From positions 1-40,085 of the forward strand of contig CANQGH010000011.1 of the NCBI GenBank assembly GCA_947601845.1: a stretch of DNA of 40,085 bases, in the 5' to 3' direction. The notes beneath the pieces are model-generated. The model worked only from the letters and a program-made list of their open reading frames with translations. It was not told the origin of the DNA and did no database searches. The stretch comes from an uncultured Bacilli bacterium (GTDB lineage Bacteria > Bacillota_I > Bacilli_A > RF39 > UBA660). This document shows positions 1 through 7,145 of the stretch, piece by piece; positions within the stretch are counted from its first letter, which is position 1; each line of letters starts with the position of its first letter. Both the position numbers and the translations under genes were made by a program.

Positions 1-41
1 ACCTTACATTCTTATTATAATATATTTTTATCTAAATAAAA

Positions 42-75
42 AGACTGTTTTCAAATTTTACTTTGTCAACAGTCT
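42..75 (-). terminator. intrinsic terminator of the SpoVB-like gene
   Basis: Arms AGACTGTT and AACAGTCT form an 8-bp stem. Read on the minus strand, the stem is followed by TTTTTATTT. It lies just past the stop codon of the flippase gene. Confidence 0.7.
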
Positions 76-77
76 GA

Positions 78-107
78 GAAATACTATTCGTGTAGTATTT
101 CTTTTAT
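78..107 (+). terminator. hairpin with T-tract on the plus strand
   Basis: GAAATACTA and TAGTATTTC form a perfect 9-bp stem with a 6-nt loop. On the plus strand it is followed by TTTTATTTT, so it could stop transcripts entering from the left. The stem contains the stop codon of the minus-strand flippase gene. Confidence 0.5.
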
Positions 108-1379
108 TTTTTTATAATTATAATAAGTTATATATATACAACTAATACTAATACCTAATATAAGCCCCCATATACCAATTCTAAAAGCGGAAAAAGTTAA
201 TAAGGATAAAGTCCTTATACACATACCAATTATCGTTGTATTCATGTTTATTTTGCTTTTTCCCATAGCATCTAAACTAGAGGATAAGGGAGACTGAATA
301 TATTGAATTAAGCATATAGGGGCAAGAAATCTAATATAATTAATTCCTTCATTAGTATTATATATTAATTTTAAAGGAATACTAGGAATTAACTCAAAGA
401 TGATAGTGACAGGTACTCCAATTAATAAAGAAAACATTATCGCTTGTTTTATTTTCCTTATAATATATTTTTTATTGTTATTAGCAAAAGCTCTACTAAC
501 AACTGGTAATAAAGCTTGCGATATAGCGTTAGTAAAAAAGGATGGTAATAGTAATAATGGCATAACGTAACCATTAATAATTCCATATTCTCTTACAATA
601 AAAGAATTAGAATAACCAACTTTTAAAAGTACAAATGTTAATACAATAGGTTCAATAAAATACCCAATCGATCCTATTATTCTTCCTCCAGTAGTAGGAA
701 GAGATATATTTAATACGGCCTTTAAGTTATTGGGATCAGGTTTAATATCTTTTTTTCGTAATTTAAATCTTTTCGGTAGAAAAATAAATAAAACAATTGA
801 TGCTGATAATTCACTTATAACATTTACTAAGATTAATCCTGATACAGCATATACTAAATTTTTATCTAATAAATGGGGAATAGTAATCATAATTAAAGTA
901 AGTCTTACAATTTGCTCGGTAATATTAGAAAGAACATGTGGTAACATTCTTTGTTTTCCAAAGAAATATCCTCTTAAAATACTAGATAGACAATCAAAAG
1001 GTAAAACTAACCCAATAGCTAATATAGGGTAATAGCACCTTGAATCTTTTAGTAAATCATTAGCTAATACTGGAGCTAATATAATAATTACAATCATTAA
1101 AATAATGTTTAAAAGTAGCGAAAAAGGTATAATGGTAAAGATAATATTTTTATTATTCTTTTTATCTTCAGATACTAATTTACTAATAGCTACTGGAAAC
1201 CCTAATTGTGATAAAGTCATAAACAAAGAAAAAGTAGGAAAGATAAGCATATATAGACCAATACCATCTACCCCTACAATTCTTGTCATGATAATTTTAA
1301 TAATCATACCAAGTATTTTGGTTAAAAGTCCACCTATCATTAAAATAATTGTTGATGTTATAAATTTTTCTTTATTCAT
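84..1379 (-). CDS. SpoVB/MurJ-like polysaccharide flippase (MATE/MOP superfamily)
   Basis: A 431-residue integral membrane protein with about 12-14 hydrophobic segments and very little soluble sequence. The opening (MNKEKFITSTIILMIGGLL), followed by a loop with TRIVGVDGIGLYM, matches the stage V sporulation protein B / oligosaccharide flippase group. These proteins move lipid-linked sugar precursors across the membrane for cell wall or spore cortex synthesis. I chose the ATG at 1379: the reading frame extends to a TTG at 1424, but those 15 residues are not typical and the TTG lies in the T-tract of the upstream peptide gene's terminator. The ribosome site is weak. With spoIIM nearby a sporulation role is plausible, but such genes exist in several copies in Firmicutes, so a vegetative wall role is possible. 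Confidence 0.8.
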   Translation of the reverse strand: MNKEKFITSTIILMIGGLLTKILGMIIKIIMTRIVGVDGIGLYMLIFPTFSLFMTLSQLGFPVAISKLVSEDKKNNKNIIFTIIPFSLLLNIILMIVIIILAPVLANDLLKDSRCYYPILAIGLVLPFDCLSSILRGYFFGKQRMLPHVLSNITEQIVRLTLIMITIPHLLDKNLVYAVSGLILVNVISELSASIVLFIFLPKRFKLRKKDIKPDPNNLKAVLNISLPTTGGRIIGSIGYFIEPIVLTFVLLKVGYSNSFIVREYGIINGYVMPLLLLPSFFTNAISQALLPVVSRAFANNNKKYIIRKIKQAIMFSLLIGVPVTIIFELIPSIPLKLIYNTNEGINYIRFLAPICLIQYIQSPLSSSLDAMGKSKINMNTTIIGMCIRTLSLLTFSAFRIGIWGLILGISISCIYITYYNYKKIKEILHE

Positions 1380-1422
1380 ACCATCAATATATGTGTTATA
1401 TATAAAAATATAACAAAAGGGC

Positions 1423-1447
1423 AAAAAAAAAGGAACCTTTTTGGTTC
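1423..1447 (-). terminator. intrinsic terminator of the 28-residue peptide gene
   Basis: On the minus strand GAACC, loop AAAAA, GGTTC, then C and nine T. It lies three bases after the stop codon of the small gene, which supports a separate short transcript. Confidence 0.75.
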
Positions 1448-1449
1448 AA

Positions 1450-1536
1450 TTACATATATATAATACTTATTACAAAAGAAAGAACCATTACTACTAATAG
1501 GAATATAGATACAATTCTAATAACTGTTTTATTCAT
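1450..1536 (-). CDS. 28-residue single-pass membrane peptide
   Basis: The peptide starts MNKTVIRIVSIF and is nearly all hydrophobic from residue 7 to the end, so one membrane helix with a short basic N-terminus. Support for a real gene: ribosome site AGAGGTG seven bases before the ATG, an extended -10 (TGTTATAAT) about 25 bases further upstream, and a perfect intrinsic terminator three bases after the stop. I do not recognise the family with certainty; it recalls very short DUF4044-like membrane proteins of Firmicutes. It lies upstream of the flippase gene on the same strand, separated from it by the terminator, so it could be a partner or an independent small protein. Confidence 0.6.
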   Translation of the reverse strand: MNKTVIRIVSIFLLVVMVLSFVISIIYM

Positions 1537-1551
1537 CTTTAACACCTCTAT

Positions 1552-1560
1552 ATGATTATA
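1552..1560 (-). promoter_or_regulatory. extended -10 promoter of the small membrane peptide
   Basis: Minus strand TG-T-TATAAT. No good -35 is seen (TTTATA at 17 bp), as expected for an extended -10 type. Confidence 0.4.
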
Positions 1561-1635
1561 ACACAACTTAAAGAAATTATAAAAGAAATAATCATAAAAA
1601 GAAAAGAACTAAATAAAATTTAGTGGGTGATAGAA

Positions 1636-2265
1636 ATGAATTTAGGAATGAAAAAAGCAAAAAATTATATAATGCAACAAAAAAAGACATATTTATTTTT
1701 AATAGTATTAACTATAGTAAGTATCTTAGCAGGGGTATTATTTTGGTTTATAATAAGTAGTGAAGATAAGGTTTTAGTTAAAGATCAATTAACTAATTTT
1801 TTTATAAGTATTAAAAAGGGTAATGATATTAATTATTTTTCATCTTTTATTAATTCGGTAGTAACTAATTTAGGATATATTCTATTAATGTGGTTATTAG
1901 GTATTTCAATTATTGGTTTGCCGTTTATTTTAATTATGATGGCCATTAAGAGTTTTATTGTAGGTTTTTCAATATCTTCAATTATTGCCAGTTTTAGTAT
2001 TAAAGGAATAGTTGGTAGTATTGCTTATTTGTTTCCTCATCAATTTATTTTTTTGTTATTGTTAATATTACTCGGATTTTATGCGACTTCATTTTGTGTG
2101 AAGTTATTTAAGTATTTGTTTTTAAAGCAAAATATTAATTTTAAAGAGGCGATGCGAAGGTATATAAAAATTTTAGGGCTTTCTTGCCTTGTAGGTATTA
2201 TTTTATCCTTATTTGAAACATTTATATCTATATATTTAATTAAATTATTTACTTTAATTATTTAG
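1636..2265 (+). CDS. spoIIM: stage II sporulation protein M (SpoIIM) family
   Basis: A 209-residue membrane protein with four or five hydrophobic stretches. The family features are visible: an early membrane helix (about residues 18-38), a soluble loop, then a core containing LIMMAIKSFIVGFSIS and a later YLFPHQFIF segment. In Bacillus, SpoIIM works with SpoIID and SpoIIP in the septal peptidoglycan remodelling that drives engulfment of the forespore. The ATG at 1636 is preferred over the GTG at 1627, because that GTG is part of the ribosome site GGGTGA. The length fits the family (about 200-215). spoIID and spoIIP are not in this window. Confidence 0.85.
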   Translation: MNLGMKKAKNYIMQQKKTYLFLIVLTIVSILAGVLFWFIISSEDKVLVKDQLTNFFISIKKGNDINYFSSFINSVVTNLGYILLMWLLGISIIGLPFILIMMAIKSFIVGFSISSIIASFSIKGIVGSIAYLFPHQFIFLLLLILLGFYATSFCVKLFKYLFLKQNINFKEAMRRYIKILGLSCLVGIILSLFETFISIYLIKLFTLII

Positions 2266-2266
2266 T

Positions 2267-2295
2267 TTTACAATTATTAAAAAATAATATATAAT
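2267..2295 (+). promoter_or_regulatory. sigma-A type promoter of mnmA
   Basis: TTTACA (2267-2272), 17-bp spacer, TATAAT (2290-2295), directly after the spoIIM stop codon. The mnmA start is 20 bp downstream. Confidence 0.65.
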
Positions 2296-2314
2296 ATCCT
2301 CGTGGTGAAGTTAT

Positions 2315-3424
2315 ATGAATAAAAAGGTTGTTATTGGAATGAGTGGAGGAGTAGATTCTTCTGTTGCTGCTATTATTTTGAAAAACCAAGGATATGATGT
2401 AGAAGGTTTATTTATGAGAAATTGGGATAGTACTGTTAATAATGATTATTTAGGTAATCCTAATTTAAATAATAATATATGTCCTCAGGAACAGGATTAT
2501 AATGATGCTAAAGCAGTATGTGAAAAGATTGGTATTCCTCTGCATAGGATTGATTTTGTAAAGGAATATTGGGATTATGTTTTTACTTATTTCTTAGATG
2601 AGCTAGAGAAAGGAAGAACTCCTAATCCAGATATTATGTGTAATAAATATATAAAATTTGATTGTTTTATTAAAGAAGCTAAAAGATTAGGTGCTGATTA
2701 TATTGCGACTGGTCATTATGCTAAAATGGTAAATGGATATTTATGTAGAAGTAAGGATACTAATAAGGATCAAACCTATTTCCTATCACAGTTAAATCAA
2801 GAGCAACTAAAGGATGTTTTATTTCCTTTGGGAGATATTGAAAAGGATGAAGTAAGACAAATCGCTAAAGAATATGGCTTGATAACAGCTACTAAGAAAG
2901 ATTCGACGGGTATTTGTTTTATTGGTGAGCGTAATTTTAAAGAGTTTTTAAAGAATTATTTGCCTAATCAAAAAGGAAAAATCATCAATATTGAAACCAA
3001 CGAGGTAGTAGGGGAGCATATAGGATTGATGTATTACACTATTGGTCAAAGAAGAGGACTAGATATTGGTGGTAATAGTGAAAGATTATTTGTTGTAGGT
3101 AAAAATCTAAAAGATAATATTTTATATGTAGCTTTAGGTGAAGATAATAAATATTTATATTCTGATAGTTGTATTATCGATGGTATTAATTTTAATTGTG
3201 AACTAAGACCTACTAAATGTACAGCTAAGTTTAGATATAGGGCTAAAGATTATCCAGTCAGCTTAGAATATTTGAATAATGATGAAATATTAGTTAGATA
3301 TGATAATATTAAGTCCGTAACTCCAGGACAGGCATGTGTTTTATATGTAGATGAAAAATGTATTGGTGGGGGTATTATTAAAGAAGTAAGAAAGAATGAT
3401 GAAAAGTTATGGTATTTGCTATAA
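2315..3424 (+). CDS. mnmA: tRNA-specific 2-thiouridylase MnmA
   Basis: The enzyme activates U34 of tRNA-Lys, -Glu and -Gln with ATP and inserts sulfur to give 2-thiouridine. The PP-loop SGGVDSS is at residues 10-16. The two catalytic cysteines are C109 (in NPDIMCNKYIKF) and C201 (in STGICFIGERNF). GQRRG and GGNSE motifs follow in the central domain, and a beta-barrel tail ends the protein. Length 369 is normal. The start is supported by GGTGA seven bases before the ATG. The gene has its own promoter just after spoIIM and looks monocistronic. Confidence 0.97.
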   Translation: MNKKVVIGMSGGVDSSVAAIILKNQGYDVEGLFMRNWDSTVNNDYLGNPNLNNNICPQEQDYNDAKAVCEKIGIPLHRIDFVKEYWDYVFTYFLDELEKGRTPNPDIMCNKYIKFDCFIKEAKRLGADYIATGHYAKMVNGYLCRSKDTNKDQTYFLSQLNQEQLKDVLFPLGDIEKDEVRQIAKEYGLITATKKDSTGICFIGERNFKEFLKNYLPNQKGKIINIETNEVVGEHIGLMYYTIGQRRGLDIGGNSERLFVVGKNLKDNILYVALGEDNKYLYSDSCIIDGINFNCELRPTKCTAKFRYRAKDYPVSLEYLNNDEILVRYDNIKSVTPGQACVLYVDEKCIGGGIIKEVRKNDEKLWYLL

Positions 3425-3482
3425 CTTTTTATTTTACCACAATTTTACGTAAATGATTTTCTCCAAGTTTGTTAGTTTACAC

Positions 3483-3510
3483 TTGACAATGTCAACATCT
3501 ATGATAAAAT
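3483..3510 (+). promoter_or_regulatory. promoter with palindromic operator before the HTH gene
   Basis: TTGACA (3483-3488), 16-bp spacer, TAAAAT (3505-3510). The -35 box is half of a perfect 13-bp palindrome, TTGACAATGTCAA (3483-3495), a likely operator. The gene driven from here encodes a helix-turn-helix protein, so autoregulation is the simplest reading. Confidence 0.6.
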
Positions 3511-3532
3511 TAATTATGGAGGGTAAGATAAA

Positions 3533-4300
3533 ATGGAGAAGTTAAATGACTTGTTAAATGAATTAGGGGTTTCTAAGGTAAGATTAGCTAAATATTTAGG
3601 TGTATCTAGGCAGATGCTTTATAATTATTTAGCTTTAAAATCACTAGGAGATTGGCCTAAAGAAAAAGCAACTAAATTAATGAGTTTATTAAATATAAAA
3701 GATGAGTCTGAATTAAGTAATGTTGCTGTTGATGGTAATTATATTATTGATGTAGAAGGAAGATTAAATGAAGGAGTTAAAGATTCTTCAGATCGTGAAG
3801 TATTAGCTGATTTAAAAGGCTTTAATAAAAAAGAACAAGAATTATTGACTGATATTGTCAATTTATTGAAAGAAAAACTACAAGAAGATACAACTAAAGA
3901 TACATATAATGCTTATGTATACTTGTATCATTATTTACAATCAATGGAAACTTCTAAAGAACTAAAGTATATTTTAGCGTATATGTCAAAATCAATGGGA
4001 TTTACTGACCCCATGGAATTTGTATTTAATCCAGATCAACAATTTATTTTTGAAAGTATTTTATTCTCTGGATTAACACTATATAATAATGGTAGTGCTT
4101 CTAAAGTGAAATTAGCTGAATCTCATAAGAGATTTGTTCAAGATATCGAGCATAAAAATGAAGAAAAACTAAGTAGAACACAAGAATTAAATACTGCTAA
4201 GGTACAAGCATTAAGGGAGTTAGGTTATACAGAAATAAACGAGGAAAATGCTAAAGAAGTGCTAGAAAAAATTGCTGAGATTCAATCAAGAAAAGTATAA
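3533..4300 (+). CDS. helix-turn-helix domain protein of unknown function
   Basis: A 255-residue soluble protein. Residues 5-50 form an XRE-like helix-turn-helix (LGVSKVRLAKYLGVSRQMLY, with the recognition helix around SRQMLYNYL). Residues 55-120 are acidic and charged. A helical region follows (about 120-210, with several aromatic positions), then a charged C-terminal helix (AREL-type heptads, 205-255). The ribosome site GGAGGG is ten bases upstream. I recognise no ligand domain. The promoter carries a palindrome over its -35 box, so it may repress itself. Nothing suggests a phage setting. Function is unknown beyond probable DNA binding. Confidence 0.8.
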   Translation: MEKLNDLLNELGVSKVRLAKYLGVSRQMLYNYLALKSLGDWPKEKATKLMSLLNIKDESELSNVAVDGNYIIDVEGRLNEGVKDSSDREVLADLKGFNKKEQELLTDIVNLLKEKLQEDTTKDTYNAYVYLYHYLQSMETSKELKYILAYMSKSMGFTDPMEFVFNPDQQFIFESILFSGLTLYNNGSASKVKLAESHKRFVQDIEHKNEEKLSRTQELNTAKVQALRELGYTEINEENAKEVLEKIAEIQSRKV

Positions 4301-4343
4301 TAATAAAATAAATATTAGAGTTTTCTAAAGGAGAAAGAGTTTT

Positions 4344-4778
4344 ATGGAAACCATTGTTAAGACTCATATTGGCGCATATGGAATAATCATTAAAGATAAT
4401 AAGATAGTACTAATTAAAAAGGCTAGGGGAGGATATAAAGGTAAACTTGATTTACCTGGCGGTGGCATAGAACATACGGAATTACCTACTGATACTTTAA
4501 GAAGAGAACTAATGGAAGAGGTTGGAATAGAAATCACTAATTATGAACTATTTGATGTAACAGCCACTAATATTAAATGGGAAATGGAAAAAGGACTTTG
4601 GGAAGATTTGCACCATATCGGCATAATATACAAAGTTGATACCAATGCAGTTGATTTAAAAAGTGATGCTGATGGATTAGATTCTGAAGGAGCTAATTGG
4701 TATAATATCTCTGATTTAAATGAAGAGATGCTTTCACCATTTGCCAAATATGTATTAAATAAATTAAAATCTGAATAA
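4344..4778 (+). CDS. NUDIX hydrolase
   Basis: A 144-residue single-domain protein. The Nudix box GX5EX7REUXEEXGU is complete: it begins GGGIEHTELP and runs through RRELMEEVGIEI (about residues 39-64), with the metal-binding glutamates present. Substrates of this family are nucleoside diphosphates linked to another group (oxidised nucleotides, ADP-ribose, nucleotide sugars); the sequence does not say which. A ribosome site AAAGGAG precedes the ATG. It follows the HTH gene by 43 bp on the same strand and shares its downstream terminator, so the two may be co-transcribed. Confidence 0.9.
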   Translation: METIVKTHIGAYGIIIKDNKIVLIKKARGGYKGKLDLPGGGIEHTELPTDTLRRELMEEVGIEITNYELFDVTATNIKWEMEKGLWEDLHHIGIIYKVDTNAVDLKSDADGLDSEGANWYNISDLNEEMLSPFAKYVLNKLKSE

Positions 4779-4784
4779 TAATAA

Positions 4785-4832
4785 AATAAAGTCCGACAGT
4801 TATTTCAGATAATTATTGGACTTTATTATTAT
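4785..4832 (+). terminator. intrinsic terminator after the NUDIX gene
   Basis: AATAAAGTCC (4785-4794) pairs perfectly with GGACTTTATT (4818-4827), with further pairing inside the loop. An AT-rich tail follows. It could work on both strands. Confidence 0.75.
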
Positions 4833-4859
4833 ACTATGTGTAGTATTGCGAGGAATATT

Positions 4860-4949
4860 ATGAAGAAAAAACATAAAAAGAATAAGAATATATGTATTAA
4901 TGTAATAAATATAAGGGTTAAAACGGCCTTTTTTATTAAAATTAAATAG
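4860..4949 (+). CDS. possible 29-residue basic peptide
   Basis: An ATG at 4860 with GAGG seven bases upstream opens a 29-codon frame. It begins MKKKHKKNKN and continues with a hydrophobic/basic half, then stops at TAG 4947. No promoter or conserved motif is visible, and in such AT-rich DNA short frames arise by chance. Kept only because of the good ribosome site; it may be non-coding. Confidence 0.25.
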   Translation: MKKKHKKNKNICINVINIRVKTAFFIKIK

Positions 4950-5421
4950 TTCCTATAATTAATGTTATGTTGACTTCTTTATATATTCCTTATGAAATAA
5001 TTTAATTATATATTATATTTCTTTCTATATAATACTATATATATATATATTACTACCCTAATATATTTCATAACTTATTTTGTTATATATAATATAATTA
5101 TAATATATTTTTAAAAATTACAAAATTATTTTTTTCTTATTAAAATAAAATTTATGTTGCATAATATTATTATATTATTGTTTTTAAATATTAAATACAA
5201 TTTAAACGTGTCTAAAACGAAATGAGTTTAATTTAGATGGGTAATTCTCCATCTCATTTTGTTTAATAATTACCTATTTACTTCTTTATAATAAATGAAC
5301 AATATTTTATATAGTATTATATTACCACTACTCTATTTTTAAAAAAATAATGAATAGGGGAATAATACATATAAAATATAAATATGGGAAAATTAATAAT
5401 AGATGGAGGTGTAATTTAATT
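4950..5421. other. AT-rich intergenic stretch with one hairpin
   Basis: About 470 bp with no credible gene; long runs of A and T, including a (TA)n tract near 5036-5050. The only structured element is a long stem: AAACGAAATGAG (5215-5226) with CTCATTTTGTTT (5253-5264), containing an inner GATGG/CCATC stem. It could be a terminator (TTTT follows on the minus strand) or a small structured RNA. A promoter for the DUF1540 gene should lie between 5265 and 5400, but no box pair stands out. Confidence 0.5.
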
Positions 5422-5601
5422 ATGAAAACAAAAGCTAATCAAAAAATAAAATGTGATGTTGAAAGTTGCAAATTTAATAACTGTGATTGCCAAGAATGTA
5501 CCTTAAAAGAAATTAAAGTATCATGTGATTGTGCTAATGATGAAGTGTCTTCTAAGAGTGAAACAATTTGTGGTAGTTTTGTAGAAGAGAGTGATAAGTA
5601 A
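5422..5601 (+). CDS. DUF1540 cysteine-rich small protein
   Basis: 59 residues with seven cysteines spread as C-x4-C-x5-C-x-C-x2-C...C-x-C and a final C. The CDVESCKFN opening and ICGSF near the end match DUF1540, small probable metal-binding proteins common in spore-forming Firmicutes and of unknown role. The start at 5422 is set by a strong GGAGGTG ten bases upstream; the frame is open to 5350, but that extension lacks a ribosome site. The ancestral terminator of this gene has been split by the downstream insertion sequence. Confidence 0.8.
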   Translation: MKTKANQKIKCDVESCKFNNCDCQECTLKEIKVSCDCANDEVSSKSETICGSFVEESDK

Positions 5602-5658
5602 TCATCCTCCCTACTCTATTTATTCCATAATAAAAAGCATCAGTTTGATTTAGGTAAT

Positions 5659-7116
5659 GGCTCTATAATAAATAGTGTTGGTGAAAAAATCGCAACATTG
5701 TTTTTAATATATTAAAAAGACATAAATTTGATACAATGTAATTAACCAAAAAAACATTGAAAGGAAACAAATTTATGTCTACAAATAATTATATATTAAA
5801 TTTATTAAATATTGAAGATAAAAATATCTTTATTAACACAAAAAATATACAAAATAAGGTAATTAATGGTAAAAATTATAAGATTATTGAAGCTTTTCTT
5901 TCCTATAGCCCAGACTTTTGCCCTCATTGTGGAGTCATTAATGAATCTAAAAATAATATTATTAAGTGGGGATTTAGAAAGAATTGTATTGTTAAAATAC
6001 CTAAACAAGGTAATTGTTTAACAAGATTAATTTTACATAAGCAAAGATTCTTTTGTAAAAACTGTCGCAATACCTTTATCGCTGAAACTTCTTTAGTTGA
6101 TAGAAATAAAAATATTTCTAAAAATACAGAATTGCAAATTAATTTAGAACTTATGGAAAAACAAAGCGAAAAAGATATCGCTAAAAGATTAGATGTTTCT
6201 GTTTCTAAAATTGATAGAAAATTAAATGAAATATCTTCTCATACTGTATTACGGCATTCGTCTTTACCTGAATCTATGAATTGGGATGAATTTAAAGCTA
6301 CTAAAGACACTAAAGGTAAAATGGCTTTTATTATTGTCGATAATAATTCTGGTAATATATTTGATATCCAAGATTCTAGAAAATCTAGGGATTTAGAAAA
6401 ATATTTTAGAAGATATTCTAAAACTCAAAGAGATTCCGTAAAACTTATTTCTACAGATTTCTATACTGGTTATATCTTTTTAGCAAAGAAACTATTTAGA
6501 AATGCAAATATTGTTATTGATAGATTTCATATTATTACTCAAGCTTACGTCGCCTTAAACTCAACTAGAATTTCATTATGTAAAAAAAGTAATAAAAATT
6601 ATAATAAACTGAAAGACTTGTGGAAACTTATTCTTAAAAATGAAAATGACCTATCGAATATCAAACATTATAATAAACATTTTAACCAAAATATATCACA
6701 AAAAGAAATGGTGGATTTTATGATAAATACTAATAAAGAACTTAAAGCTACCTATGAATGTTATCAAGGAATTATAAATTCGATTCATAATAAAAACTTT
6801 CAAAAATTTAAAAATATTATATTTCATCCAAATCAAAATATTTCTAGTAAAATGAAGCAGGCTTTAAGGTTATATAGAGAAAATATAAAATATATAGAAA
6901 ACTCATTTAAATATGATATAAACAATGGCATTATAGAAGGTACTAACAACTTAATTAAAACACTTAAAAGAATTGCTTTTGGTTATAAAAAATTTGATCA
7001 CTTTATATCTAGAATATTCTTAATTAAAGGCATTATTAAAGGATGACTTTCGTCATCCCCTATATTTTATTCATTTATCAAATTTATTGTTTACCAACAC
7101 TATTTGACAAAGAACC
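5659..7116 (+). mobile_element. complete ISL3-family insertion sequence, 1458 bp
   Basis: Both ends are defined. The left inverted repeat (5659-5682) starts GGCTCT and the right one (7093-7116) reads GGTTCT inverted. They match at 19 of 24 positions and share AAATAGTGTTGGT. An 8-bp target duplication TAGGTAAT flanks the element (5651-5658 and 7117-7124), the size typical of ISL3. The single transposase gene is intact and the duplication is perfect, so the insertion looks recent and possibly still mobile. Confidence 0.95.
5775..7046 (+). CDS. ISL3-family transposase
   Basis: 423 residues from the ATG at 5775 (AAAGGA upstream; a frame extension to 5757 is unlikely). An N-terminal zinc ribbon is visible (FCPHCGVIN, then FFCKNCRNTF). 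Next comes a helix-turn-helix (KDIAKRLDVSVSKIDRKLNE), then the DDE catalytic core: first Asp in FIIVDNNSGN, second in STDFYTGY, and Glu in IIEGTNNLIKTLKRIAFGY, the ISL3 hallmark near the end. It cuts and rejoins the element ends. No frameshift or internal stop. The stop codon lies in a GGATGAC/GTCATCC hairpin (7040-7057) that may end the transcript. Confidence 0.95.
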   Translation: MSTNNYILNLLNIEDKNIFINTKNIQNKVINGKNYKIIEAFLSYSPDFCPHCGVINESKNNIIKWGFRKNCIVKIPKQGNCLTRLILHKQRFFCKNCRNTFIAETSLVDRNKNISKNTELQINLELMEKQSEKDIAKRLDVSVSKIDRKLNEISSHTVLRHSSLPESMNWDEFKATKDTKGKMAFIIVDNNSGNIFDIQDSRKSRDLEKYFRRYSKTQRDSVKLISTDFYTGYIFLAKKLFRNANIVIDRFHIITQAYVALNSTRISLCKKSNKNYNKLKDLWKLILKNENDLSNIKHYNKHFNQNISQKEMVDFMINTNKELKATYECYQGIINSIHNKNFQKFKNIIFHPNQNISSKMKQALRLYRENIKYIENSFKYDINNGIIEGTNNLIKTLKRIAFGYKKFDHFISRIFLIKGIIKG

Positions 7117-7145
7117 TAGGTAATTAATACTGACTGATGCTTTTT

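Noticed and set aside
1105-1413. Plus-strand frame opposite the flippase gene
   Set aside because: No ribosome site and no family features. Similar antisense frames opposite deoB, cas9, dnaJ, dnaK, hrcA, xseA and obgE are also shadows of real genes.
4300-5421. tRNA or other stable RNA genes in the intergenic DNA
   Set aside because: No cloverleaf, T-loop motif or CCA end was seen there or in any other gap.
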